From Moorena sp. SIOASIH (GTDB taxonomy: Bacteria > Cyanobacteriota > Cyanobacteriia > Cyanobacteriales > Coleofasciculaceae), in the NCBI RefSeq assembly GCF_010671925.1, contig NZ_JAAHIH010000001.1, positions 434,001 to 498,000 of the forward strand: a stretch of DNA of 64,000 nt, in the 5' to 3' direction. The notes beneath the pieces were generated by a model that worked only from the letters and a program-made list of their open reading frames with translations, searched no databases and was not told the origin of the DNA. Below, one piece after another: positions 1 to 7,762 of the stretch. How positions within the stretch are numbered: the first letter of the stretch is position 1; each line of letters starts with the position of its first letter. The position numbers were made by a program, and so were the translations under genes.

Positions 1-447
1 TTCACAATTGATCTTTCATAATTCCTAGTTTAGTCTTCATAATTCATCCTTACTTCATAATTTAGTCTTCATAATTCATCCTTACTTCATATTTAAAAAA
101 TTATCCGCCCTAGGACTTGATTTTCTTCAGTAAATGAATTATTCTACTCTCCAGAGAACGAAAAAAAATAAATGGGTGGCAAGTTGAATTCTTCCCCCAT
201 CGGTAAGATAGCTGTTTTGGCGTTATTCAGGGTGCCCTTACTTCCATAGTTTGTGGTTACCAGGATAAACACGGTGCTTAACACTCCCTAGGGTCTTGGG
301 TTATCCCAAAACTCGATTGTAGGTATGGGTAACTCCAACTAGGAGCCTATAGAGTTAATCACCCAGAAAGAATCTCCAGGATTCTAGTTGGTGGAGTGTG
401 GAAAATTTCGTTCCAAACTAAACCAATTCATAAGGAGATTTTTCTCA
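1..447. other. AT-rich upstream region of the first Gly-Gly peptide gene
   Basis: No gene is seen. The first 100 bases hold short direct repeats of a cttcataattcatcctta-like unit. The stretch from about 200 to 440 is less repetitive and should contain the promoter of the peptide gene at 448. A good ribosome binding site (aaggagat, 432-439) lies 8 bases before its ATG. Confidence 0.5.
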
Positions 448-699
448 ATGGCACGTATTGCAATTAATGATCTTTCCGTTGCTCAGGAATCAGAGAGCTT
501 TTTGACTGAGCTCAAGGATACAGATGTGGCGATGGATCAAATCAACGGTGGTATCTTCTTCTTGTTGGCGCTGGCAGCTGCTGCTGCACGGCGGCGGCGC
601 GCTAATACCAACTCTAATGTGACCACTCCGAGATTCACAATCACTCCGACAATCACATTCACTTTGGGCAACAGGCTCAATTTAGGCAACAACAACTAG
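448..699 (+). CDS. Gly-Gly leader small secreted peptide precursor, no EF-hand
   Basis: This is an 83-residue precursor. I start it at the ATG at 448 because of the strong ribosome binding site just upstream; an upstream ATG at 388 has none. The leader (residues 1-35) ends in INGG and contains FLTELKD, closely matching the leaders of the five EF-hand peptides at 4.2-7.3 kb, so C39-type cleavage after Gly-Gly is expected. The predicted mature part begins with a hydrophobic stretch (IFFLLALAAAAA), then RRRR, then a Thr-rich tail with a TLGN motif also seen in the EF-hand peptides. It has no calcium loop. The shared leader and LGN motif suggest a distant paralogue. Function unknown; a bacteriocin-like or matrix peptide is possible. 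Confidence 0.75.
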   Translation: MARIAINDLSVAQESESFLTELKDTDVAMDQINGGIFFLLALAAAAARRRRANTNSNVTTPRFTITPTITFTLGNRLNLGNNN

Positions 700-736
700 C
701 TTATAAAGGCACTAGATAATTAGTGCTGAAAGATTA

Positions 737-768
737 CTCCCCCCAATCTCGTTAAGGGGGGAGTTTTT
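737..768 (+). terminator. Rho-independent terminator after the peptide gene
   Basis: A GC-rich inverted repeat (ctcccccc, 10-base loop, ggggggag) is followed directly by five T residues, 38 bases after the stop codon of the peptide gene. Confidence 0.85.
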
Positions 769-801
769 GCTGAAGGTTGACCTGAGGTTACATAACAGTA
801 C

Positions 802-836
802 AGGGAGCAGGGAGCAGGGAGTAGGGAGCAGGGAAG
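802..836 (+). repeat. Heptamer array (gggagca/gggagta)
   Basis: About four to five tandem 7-bp units. A GAGGTAC-family element end (gtacctcattagg...gcgata) follows at about 923-951. Confidence 0.8.
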
Positions 837-964
837 AAAGCGGTGCGACCCCGCGCTTTTTAAAAGCTAAGCTTGAACGCACACCAAGAGGAAGTCGGAA
901 GTCGGAAGTTGGAAAAAATCCTGTGTACCTCATTAGGTTGGAAACCGCGATATTCAGCAATTTG

Positions 965-1003
965 TTCCTCTAAACTACCCATAAATCAGGCAGTTTAGAG
1001 GAA
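965..1003. repeat. Perfect inverted repeat
   Basis: ttcctctaaact is mirrored by agtttagaggaa across a short spacer. No T-tract follows, so it is a hairpin of unknown role rather than a clear terminator. Confidence 0.6.
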
Positions 1004-1036
1004 CCGACTTCAGTTTTTACTCCCGCTTTCCTTAAA

Positions 1037-1086
1037 AAAAAATGCGGTCAAGTTTTGGTTAACGCCAATCCTTGACCGCATTTTTT
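1037..1086. terminator. Bidirectional terminator
   Basis: A 16-bp perfect stem (aaaaaatgcggtcaag / cttgaccgcatttttt) with an 18-base loop. The A-tract and T-tract allow termination from either side. It lies downstream of the minus-strand gene ending at 1281. Confidence 0.85.
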
Positions 1087-1280
1087 ATTGCAATTTTCAA
1101 CGCTTCACAGCTTAGCTGCACTTCAATCGACTAGTAAGTAAAACCATCCCATCATGTTAGTTGTGCTTTACTTAGCCGGTCAATTGTCGGAATCTACAAC
1201 ACACTACATTATTCTTGAAACTTGAGGTTTTGTTTTAGCCAGGGATTGGAATCCCTGGCAAATTACTATCTTAATCTAGC

Positions 1281-1535
1281 TTAATCTAGCAGCACATATC
1301 GAATCAAAATACTGATCACCTCTCCAGGATTTTCAGTAGGTTGAGGTGTGCTCCAATCATTGACCTGGGCGTAACCAAGGGCATAAAGTGTAGAAATTGT
1401 GTTCTGAACAGCTTGGGGAGAACCAATTAAGATATGTTTGATTTGTTCCCGTCGTCGCTGTCCCTCACCAGAGGGGTTAGGTACACTAGGCTGGTTGGGA
1501 TTATCACCAGGGTTGGGGACGAAATTTTGATCCAT
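1281..1535 (-). CDS. Conserved-looking small hypothetical protein
   Basis: This 84-residue protein has a Pro/Asn-rich, probably disordered first 25 residues, then a basic patch (RRREQIKH) and a compact C-terminal segment with ILIGSPQAVQNTI and a hydrophobic end (VISILIRYVLL). There is no signal peptide or membrane segment. An aaaggaaa ribosome binding site precedes the ATG, and a strong terminator lies about 200 bases downstream, which supports a real gene. I do not recognise a named family with certainty. It resembles small proteins found next to cyanobacterial peptide-export genes, but I cannot confirm that. Confidence 0.65.
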   Translation of the reverse strand: MDQNFVPNPGDNPNQPSVPNPSGEGQRRREQIKHILIGSPQAVQNTISTLYALGYAQVNDWSTPQPTENPGEVISILIRYVLLD

Positions 1536-1671
1536 AATGATTCGTTTCCTTTTGCTGAAAATTGCAATATATTTATTGTATACTTTGACGACGTTAATGT
1601 CAATTATAGTTGAAACTTTAAATAAGTTAATATTTTGAATTTCAACAAAATGTTAAATTACTAATAAATTA

Positions 1672-1737
1672 GGGAGTAGGGAGTAGGGAGTAGGGAGTAG
1701 GGAGTAGGGAGTAGGGAGTAGGGAGTAGGGAATCGGG
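1672..1737 (+). repeat. Heptamer array (gggagta)n
   Basis: About nine tandem 7-bp units, ending in diverged gggaatc/gggagat units. Confidence 0.9.
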
Positions 1738-1891
1738 AGATGGGAGATGGGAGTAGGGGTGGGGGAAATTGACTGGAGCTGATCACGATTACAGACGCGA
1801 TCGCATAAATAACCCACTAGAAAGTAGAGGTGGCCAAAATTGACTGAACCAGATCACGAGCACTTTCGCGTACCCATAGATAACCCAGTAG

Positions 1892-1980
1892 AATCGGCAT
1901 CTTGGTGGAACGGGCATCTTGGTGGAACGGGCATCTTGCCTGTTATCAATCCTCGGGCAGGCAGGATGCCCACCCTACTA
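1892..1980. repeat. Palindromic repeat, gggcatcttg family
   Basis: gggcatcttgcctg is mirrored by caggcaggatgccc. Related copies lie at about 35698-35815 and 48225-48300. Confidence 0.7.
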
Positions 1981-2149
1981 ATGTTCATCCCAAGATTCAC
2001 CAAATGCCGGGAAAATTCACTGAACTATTTCACCAGCAGTCGGGAGTCGGAACCCACCCCTAACCCCTCCCAGGAGGGGAACGGGAGTCGGGAGTCGGGA
2101 ATCGGGAATCGGGAATTGGGGTGGGGGAAATTGACTGGAGCTGATCACG

Positions 2150-2760
2150 ATTACAGACGCGATCGCATCTATCAAACAGTCCCGAGCTCCCAGTCAGGGA
2201 GGGGAAAATTGACTTTACCATTTCACCAACACAAAAGCGATCGCATCTATCAAACCGTCCGGAGATCCCAGTCGGGGTGGGGAAAATTGACTTTACCATT
2301 TCACCAACACAAAAGCGTACGCATTTATCAAACCGTCGGTAGATCCCAGTCGGAGTGGGGAAAATCCACTTAACCATTTCAGCAATACAAAAGCGTACGC
2401 ATTTATCAAACCGTCCGGAAATCCCAGTCGGGGTGGGAAAATTTCACTGAACTATTTCAGCAATACAAAAGCGTACGCATTTATCAAACCGTCGGTAGAT
2501 CCCAGTCGGAGTGGGGAAAATCCACTTAACCATTTCAGCAATACAAAAGCGTACGCATTTATCAAACCGTCCGGAAATCCCAGTCGGGGTAGGGAAATTT
2601 CACTGGAGTATTTCACCAATACAAAAGCGATCGCATCTATCAAACACTCCGGAAATCCCAGTCGGGGTGGGAAAAATTGACTGGACCATTTCACCAACAC
2701 TTTCGCGTACGCATCTATCAAACTGTCCGGAAATCCCAGTCGGGGTGGGGAAAATGGACT
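2150..2760 (+). repeat. 78-bp minisatellite, about 8 units
   Basis: The core cccagtc recurs at 2189, 2267, 2345, 2423, 2501, 2579, 2657 and 2735, an exact 78-base step each time. Each unit holds an 8-bp palindrome that is either GCGATCGC (the HIP1 site) or GCGTACGC. The unit before the 2345 core and the one before the 2501 core are the same, giving a 156-bp higher-order repeat. Diverged units lie upstream (about 1765-1880, 2040-2150) and downstream (3050-3125). Since 78 is divisible by three, long open frames cross it on both strands, but nothing suggests they are genes. Confidence 0.95.
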
Positions 2761-2761
2761 G

Positions 2762-2867
2762 TATAGCACTACGCATTAAGGTGTTTGACATTGATACAAG
2801 CAGCAAAAGCTGTTATTGTCAACTTTTGCATGCATGCATGCATGCATGCCTTGCGCGTAGCGCTATA
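2762..2867. mobile_element. Miniature inverted-repeat element, family A
   Basis: The ends are TATAGCACTACGCAT and, inverted, TATAGCGCTACGCGCAA. The interior includes a gcat tetranucleotide run. Other copies are at 3178-3382, 44447-44616 and 50462-50567. It has no coding capacity. Confidence 0.75.
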
Positions 2868-2895
2868 CCATTTCACCAGCACTTTCGCGTACGCA

Positions 2896-3039
2896 TATAG
2901 CGTTTGTATTTGAGATGTAAACCTGTATGGTCTTTTTTTCTTATCCAATAAAACTGAGGATCTCTTTCCCCTCTTGCCTCTAGCATGCATGCATGCCTTT
3001 TTCGGCAAGTGTATTTACAACCCAGATACAAATGCTATA
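2896..3039. mobile_element. Miniature inverted-repeat element, family B
   Basis: The ends are TATAGCGTTTGTATTTGAGA and, inverted, TATAGCATTTGTATCTGGG, followed on both sides by tgtaaa. Other copies are at 6195-6327, 44219-44446 (one end lost) and 50564-50737; a single end lies at 11868-11903. Here it sits 28 bases from a family A copy, a pairing repeated elsewhere. Confidence 0.8.
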
Positions 3040-3177
3040 GATATCCGAGTAGGAAAATCCCAGTCGAGGTGGGGAAAATTCACTGGACCATTTCAGGATT
3101 ACAAACGCGATCGCATATGTAAGGGATCAGGGAGTAGGCAGTAGGCAGTAGGCAGTAGGGGTGGCGAAAATTGAATC

Positions 3178-3382
3178 TATAGCACTACGCATTAAGGTGT
3201 TTGACATTGATACAAGCAGCAAAAGCTCTTTTAGTAGACTTCGCGGCAGTTGTCGGGAACAGGGAACAGCGGATCTCGGAACAGTGGACAAGAATTGACC
3301 CAAACACTATTAGAAAAATACTTTTGCAAGAGGTCTAGTCAACTTTTGCATGCATGCCTTTTGCCTTGCGCGTAGCGCTATA
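3178..3382. mobile_element. Family A element with internal insertion
   Basis: It has the same ends as the copy at 2762-2867 but is twice as long. It contains a stretch ending in gcaagaggtcta, the end sequence of another element family (see 41864-42003). Confidence 0.65.
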
Positions 3383-3507
3383 CCTGATCAGTATCACAAA
3401 CGCGAGCATATATAAAACAGTAGGGAGTAGCACTGCATCCCTTCCAATCACCGCACACCCAGTCACCCCAGACTCATGTCTTTCTTAAAAACCTACCCCT
3501 GTGAGAT

Positions 3508-3700
3508 CTCCCCACACTCCCCACACTCCCCCATCTCCCACACTCCCCCATCTCCCACACTCCCCACACTCCCCGCGCCCCCGCCCCACACTCCCCGCGC
3601 CCCCGCCCCACACTCCCCACACTCTTCTCCCGACTCCCGACTCCCGATTCCCGACTCCCGACTCCCGACTCCCGACTCCCGACTCCCGACTCCCTAAAGA
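3508..3700 (+). repeat. Simple-sequence arrays (ccccacact, cgactcc)
   Basis: A C-rich run of cacactcccc-type units is followed by an (actcccg)n heptamer array. Open frames here are artefacts of the repeats. Confidence 0.9.
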
Positions 3701-3829
3701 CCGCTTCATTCTTTTTCTTCCAAAACAAATAAAAGAACAAAAGAAAAAACAGCAATAATTATGTCCGGAATTTCCCTAACTAGCGATTTCTCTAAGTGAA
3801 TAATAATCCCATAGTATTCCAGGCAAAAG

Positions 3830-4110
3830 GCTGGCACGGATTAGCAATCAGCTATCAGCAATAAGCTTATGGGCTACGGGCACGCTACTTAATTTGTTAT
3901 GGGCTATGGGCACGCTACTTGAGGTTCCAAAGGCCTGTGGCCAAAGGCTGAAGGCTTAGATGGGCTTTTACCCAAACTTTCTCGAACTATTAAATTCGCC
4001 CGTTCCCGTAGCGTGGCCATAGGCCAAAAAGGTTTAGTTTAAGCATTCAGCTGACAGCTGACAGCATTCAGCTGACAGCTGAATGCTTACCTAATCCCCA
4101 AAAGACACAA
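3830..4110. repeat. Dispersed short palindromes
   Basis: This contains gctatcagc, gggcacgctac, gcgtggccataggcc and agctgacagct units. All occur repeatedly elsewhere in the window. No gene is seen. Confidence 0.6.
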
Positions 4111-4249
4111 TGCATTTTTAATGTCCCTAACCCTTTGGAAAACCCCTTGCATCCCTAAAAAAAAACACCTAGTATGTAATTGTGATGAGGAACAAACAAA
4201 CCTCAAACAAAACACAAAATAAAGCTAAATTCCAGGAGATTTACTAGCA

Positions 4250-4507
4250 ATGATTACTATTTCTGACCTCAATATTTCTAGGGAAAATTGTTTAACTGAA
4301 CTGAAAGATGCTGAAATGATGGGTCACATCATCGGTGGCTTTTTCAACTTAAGTATAGGTGGCATCGGATTTAGCCTCGGTAACCAACTGGCATTCGACT
4401 TAGACGCTGATGGTACCATTGAACCCGGTGAAATCTTCTCACCCTTCCGTGGAACTTTAGGGTTCAGTATTAATTTTGGTGACCTGCTCCAGCGCAACTC
4501 ACACTAA
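4250..4507 (+). CDS. Gly-Gly leader EF-hand peptide precursor, copy 1
   Basis: An 85-residue precursor. The leader (1-30) contains NCLTELKDAEMMGHIIGG, with hydrophobic residues at -4 and -7 before Gly-Gly, as expected for C39-peptidase substrates. The predicted 55-residue mature part alternates Gly and hydrophobic residues (FSLGNQL). It then has a complete EF-hand loop at residues 50-61: ligand positions 1, 3, 5, 7, 9 and 12 are D50, D52, D54, T56, E58 and E61, with G55 at position 6 and I57 at position 8. The flanks look beta-like rather than helical. The ribosome binding site is caggagatt, 13 bases before the ATG. It is the first of five tandem paralogues, and copy 2 differs at only a few residues. 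A secreted calcium-binding peptide is inferred; no family name is known to me. Confidence 0.85.
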   Translation: MITISDLNISRENCLTELKDAEMMGHIIGGFFNLSIGGIGFSLGNQLAFDLDADGTIEPGEIFSPFRGTLGFSINFGDLLQRNSH

Positions 4508-4698
4508 TAGGCTCCGTAAGACCTCTGGTGGACATTAATCAGACTTTATTTCACCAGAGGTCTGTAGAGGCTTGTGCAGAATAGCCTTCCCTACCTGGAA
4601 GTCAGAAGTATCAAGGATGAATTTCCTTAATACCAAGGATTTCGACTGATGGCAGCTGGTGAAGGATTTCTGCCACCCTGGACTCGGGGTAAATCTAA

Positions 4699-4724
4699 TC
4701 AGGGGGAATAATTTTTCTCCCTGA
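4699..4724 (+). promoter_or_regulatory. Conserved hairpin in the peptide-gene leader
   Basis: The stem tcaggggga/tctccctga encloses an AT loop about 40 bases before the copy 2 ATG. Equivalent hairpins precede copy 3 (5211-5241) and copy 4 (about 5772-5799), and a decayed one precedes copy 5. It could act in transcription or mRNA stability; the role is unknown. Confidence 0.45.
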
Positions 4725-4762
4725 CTACTTTAGCAAATCAATTCACAGGAGATTTACTAACT

Positions 4763-5020
4763 ATGATCACTATTTCTGACCTCAATGTTTCTAGGGAAAA
4801 CTGTTTGACTGAACTGAAGGATGCTGAAATGATGGGTCACATCATCGGTGGCTTTTTCAACTTAAGTATAGGTGGCATCGGATTTAGCCTCGGTAACCAA
4901 CTGGCAGTTGACTTAGACGCTGATGGTACCATTGAACCCGGTGAAATCTTCTCACCCTTCCGTGGAACTTTAGGGTTCAGTATTGATTTTGGTGACCTGC
5001 TCCAGCGCAACTCACACTAA
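4763..5020 (+). CDS. Gly-Gly leader EF-hand peptide precursor, copy 2
   Basis: An 85-residue near-duplicate of the gene at 4250. The changes I see are Ile9 to Val, Phe49 to Val and Asn75 to Asp. The leader, the IIGG cleavage site and the EF-hand loop (D50 to E61) are unchanged. The start-to-start distance from copy 1 is 513 bases, and the intergenic DNA is duplicated too, including a caggag ribosome binding site and a cagggg/ctccctg hairpin (4699-4724). This is a recent tandem duplication. Confidence 0.85.
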   Translation: MITISDLNVSRENCLTELKDAEMMGHIIGGFFNLSIGGIGFSLGNQLAVDLDADGTIEPGEIFSPFRGTLGFSIDFGDLLQRNSH

Positions 5021-5273
5021 TAGCCTCCATAAGACCTCTGGTGCAAATTAATCAGACTAATTTTAACCAGAGCTCTGTAGAGTCTTGTGCAGAATAGCCT
5101 TCGCTACCTGGAAGTCAGAAGTATCAAGGATGAATTTCTTTAATACCAAGTATTTCGACTGATGGCAGTTGGTGAGGGATTTCTGCCGCCCTAGACTCGG
5201 GGTAAATCTAATCAGGGGTAATAAATTTTTTTTCCCTGATTTTTCAAACAAAGCAAAGGGTTATTTAACAACT

Positions 5274-5519
5274 ATGGTCGCTATTTATGATCTCAATATT
5301 TCTAGGAAAAACTGTTTGAATGAAATCAAGGACGCGGAGATGATGGGTCACATCATGGGTGGCTTTTTTACCTTAAATTTTGGTTTCAGGGGTAACTTGG
5401 GTAACTCACTGGCAGTCGACTTAGACAATGATGGTACGATTGAACCCAATGAAGTCTTCAACCCCTTTTCATTCACCAGCCAGATTAGTATTGATTTTGG
5501 CGACCTGCTTGGCTTGTAA
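5274..5519 (+). CDS. Gly-Gly leader EF-hand peptide precursor, copy 3
   Basis: I start this at the ATG at 5274, giving 81 residues aligned with its paralogues; the open frame reaches back to 5169 but only through the conserved intergenic repeat. The leader ends in MGHIMGG. The EF-hand loop is residues 49-60 with ligands D49, D51, D53, T55, E57 and E60. Unlike the paralogues, it lacks the caggag ribosome binding site; the nearest candidate is aaaggg, so translation may be weak. The C-terminus is shorter (DLLGL). Confidence 0.8.
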   Translation: MVAIYDLNISRKNCLNEIKDAEMMGHIMGGFFTLNFGFRGNLGNSLAVDLDNDGTIEPNEVFNPFSFTSQISIDFGDLLGL

Positions 5520-5834
5520 TCACACTACTAAGTTCCGTAAGACCTCTGGTGGACATTAAGATTCAACCACTGGAGTTTTAGACTAATTTTTACCAGCTAT
5601 CTGTAGAGTCTTGTGCAGAATAGCCTTCGCTACCTGGAAGTCAGAAGTCAGAAGGATGTTCGTCGGATAGCGTCCCTTGTAGGGTAGGATGAATTTCTTT
5701 AATACCAAGAATTTCGACTGATGGCAGCCGGTAAGGGATTTCTGCCACCCTGCACTCCAGGTAAATGTAATTGAGGGAATAAATTTTTCTCCCTGATTAG
5801 TCAAAGAAACCAATTCACAGGAGATTTACCAACT

Positions 5835-6122
5835 ATGATCACTATTTCTGACCTCAATGTTTCTCGGGAAAACTGTTTGACTGAACTGAAGGATGCCGAA
5901 ATGATGGGTCACATCATCGGCGGCTTTACTTTACGTGTCCGTGGCATAGGATTTGGTCTCGGTAACCAAGTGGCATTCGACTTAGACGCTGATGGTACGA
6001 TTGAACCCACTGAAATATTCACACCCTTGACTGGAACTTTCGGGTTCGATATTGATTTTAGCCAACTGAAGAAGGCTGAACCCGCTCATACCTCAACCGA
6101 GGATTGTCCCGAAGATTGGTAG
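5835..6122 (+). CDS. Gly-Gly leader EF-hand peptide precursor, copy 4
   Basis: A 95-residue paralogue. The leader is nearly identical to copies 1 and 2 and ends in GHIIGG. The mature part begins FTLRVRG, and the EF-hand loop is residues 49-60 (D49, D51, D53, T55, E57, E60). A 17-residue polar C-terminal extension, ending EDCPEDW, adds a Cys and acidic residues not found in copies 1-3. A caggagattt ribosome binding site precedes the ATG. Confidence 0.82.
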   Translation: MITISDLNVSRENCLTELKDAEMMGHIIGGFTLRVRGIGFGLGNQVAFDLDADGTIEPTEIFTPLTGTFGFDIDFSQLKKAEPAHTSTEDCPEDW

Positions 6123-6194
6123 TGGTAAAGATGTAGTGGTTTGGCTACGGTCTGCTCAAGGTAACGGGAGCTAGAATCACTACTTGTGTACCAC

Positions 6195-6327
6195 TATAGC
6201 ATTTGTATCTGGGTTGTAAAAAAGGCAAGAGGCAATAGGCAATAGGCAATAGGGGAAAGAGATCCTCAGTTTTATTGGACAGTAAAAAAAAACCTCCTAG
6301 GTTTACATCTCCAATACAAACGCTATA
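6195..6327. mobile_element. Family B miniature element
   Basis: Its inverted ends are TATAGCATTTGTATCTGGG and ccaatacaaacgctata. The interior carries ggcaata heptamers and the conserved sub-terminal motif cctcctaggttta. Confidence 0.75.
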
Positions 6328-6490
6328 TCGAACTTGGTATTACTACAGCTGCGCGGAATTAAAACCTCAAACATCAAACGTTTTTAATGGTGTATTTATT
6401 TCCGCTCTGCTGTAGGATTATGCTCCGTAATAATTCTGGATGAAAGTAAAATTTAACGGGTTTTAGACTAATTTTAACCAGGTTTTTATA

Positions 6491-6696
6491 TATAGCGTTT
6501 ATAGGACTCATGAGGTACACATTATTTTTTCCCTCTTCCCTCTTCCCTCTTCCCTCTTCCCTTTTCCCTTTTCCCTTTTCCCTCTTCCCTCTTCCCTCTT
6601 CCCTCTTCCCTCTTCCGAAGTCCCTGCTCCCTGCTCCCTGCTCCCTGCTCCCTAAAAACCAGAAATTTGTACCTCACAAGTCGTAGAATTGCTATA
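6491..6696. mobile_element. Miniature element, GAGGTAC family (family C)
   Basis: The ends are TATAGCGTTTATAGGACTC (then atgaggtaca) and, inverted, TATAGCAATTCTACGACTTG (then tgaggtaca). The interior is a ttccctc/ctccctg heptamer array. It lies within the spacer between peptide copies 4 and 5: spacer homology stops near ttttaacca at about 6480 and resumes near 6817. Confidence 0.75.
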
Positions 6697-6731
6697 GTAT
6701 GTTTATTAATAATTCATAATTGATTATGAAT

Positions 6732-6813
6732 TATAGCGCTTCTCATCTCCCGATTCCCGACTCCCGACTCCCGACAATAATAAAAGTACCTCAGCCAATT
6801 GAAAATTGCTATA
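6732..6813. mobile_element. Family C miniature element, short copy
   Basis: The ends are tatagcgcttctcat and gaaaattgctata, with the internal motif gtacctc and four cgactcc heptamers. Confidence 0.55.
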
Positions 6814-6966
6814 GTTTTACTATCAAGGATTTCCACTGATGGCAGCTGGTGAGGGATTTCTGCCAGCCTGCACTAGGTGGAACGGTGATCAGCGGTAATA
6901 ACTGTTTCTACTTGATTAGTCAAGGAAACCAATTCACAGCCGATTTACGGTTGAGATTTACTCACT

Positions 6967-7257
6967 ATGATCACTATTTCTGACCTCAATGTTTCTCGGG
7001 AAAACGGTTTGACTGAACTAAAGGACTCCCAGATGATGGGTCGCATCATGGGCGGTCGCTTTCAACTAAATGGATTTACAGTCACTCTTGGTAATATCCC
7101 ATACAGTATAGGTACGCCACTGGCAATTGACTTAAACGGTGATGGTACTATTCAACCCGATGAAGTCTATGTACCGCTATCTGGTACGTTAAGCTTTAGT
7201 TTCACTTTCGGAAGGGGTGAATTCCAACGAGACCATAGATTAATGTCTGATTGTTAA
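6967..7257 (+). CDS. Gly-Gly leader EF-hand peptide precursor, copy 5
   Basis: The most diverged paralogue, 96 residues. The leader reads ENGLTELKDSQMMGRIMGG; the Cys14 of copies 1-4 is Gly here. The mature part has VTLGN and an EF-hand loop at residues 55-66 (D55, N57, D59, T61, Q63, E66), with Asn and Gln at positions 3 and 9, both allowed in EF-hands. It ends in a Cys. A cgatttac stretch replaces the usual ggagattt, so the ribosome binding site is poor. The upstream spacer is interrupted by element insertions. Confidence 0.8.
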   Translation: MITISDLNVSRENGLTELKDSQMMGRIMGGRFQLNGFTVTLGNIPYSIGTPLAIDLNGDGTIQPDEVYVPLSGTLSFSFTFGRGEFQRDHRLMSDC

Positions 7258-7310
7258 CTATAGGGTTTTAGGGAGTCGGGAGTCGGGAGTCGGGAGTCGG
7301 GAGTCGGGGA

Positions 7311-7658
7311 GATTAATCCTAGGGTGGGCAGTGGCTACTAACGCGATCGCAAGCAAAGCAATTTGTCTGTTGCACTGCCCACCGACATCAACTCGACCGA
7401 TTAATCCTAGGGTGGGCAGTGGCTACCAACCCGATGGCCAGCAAAGGAATTTGTCTGGTGCACTGCCCACCGACATCAACTTAACCGATTAATGGTAGGG
7501 TGGGCAGTGGCTACCAACCCGATGGCCAGCAAAGGAATTTGTCTGGTGCACTGCCCACCGACATCAACTTAACCGATTAATGGTAGGGTGGGCAGTGGCT
7601 ACCAACCCGATGGCCAGCAAAGGAATTTGTCTGGTGCACTGCCCACCCTACATGAACT
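7311..7658. repeat. 88-bp palindromic repeat, four tandem units
   Basis: gggtgggcag recurs at 7322, 7410, 7498 and 7586, an exact 88-base step. Each unit pairs GGTGGGCAGTG with CACTGCCCACC. The family recurs around each of the three 457-residue genes. Confidence 0.9.
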
Positions 7659-7762
7659 CCCCGCGCCCCCGCTCCACACTCCCCACACTCCCCGCGCCCC
7701 CGCCCCACACTCCCCACAGGTACTTAGGTTGCTCAGAATATTAAAGTAAGAGGTTTTATAGT
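7659..7762 (+). other. C-rich simple repeats and upstream region of the first 457-residue gene
   Basis: ccccgcgccccc/cacactcccc runs are followed by a short AT-rich leader with aagagg as a possible ribosome binding site. Confidence 0.5.

Noticed and set aside
2150..2760. CRISPR-like array
   Set aside because: The 78-bp units are tandem with no unique spacers, and no cas genes are present.
1840..2900. Long open frames on both strands across the 78-bp minisatellite
   Set aside because: The repeat length is a multiple of three, so frames stay open by chance. No ribosome binding sites and the translations are themselves 26-residue repeats.
5063..5251. Minus-strand small open frame in the peptide spacer, similar to one at 5583-5813
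   Set aside because: Similarity comes from duplication of the spacer DNA. It overlaps the 5' regions of the plus-strand genes and has no start-site support.
7311..7658. CRISPR-like array of 88-bp units
   Set aside because: The whole unit is repeated, including the part between palindrome arms; no variable spacers.
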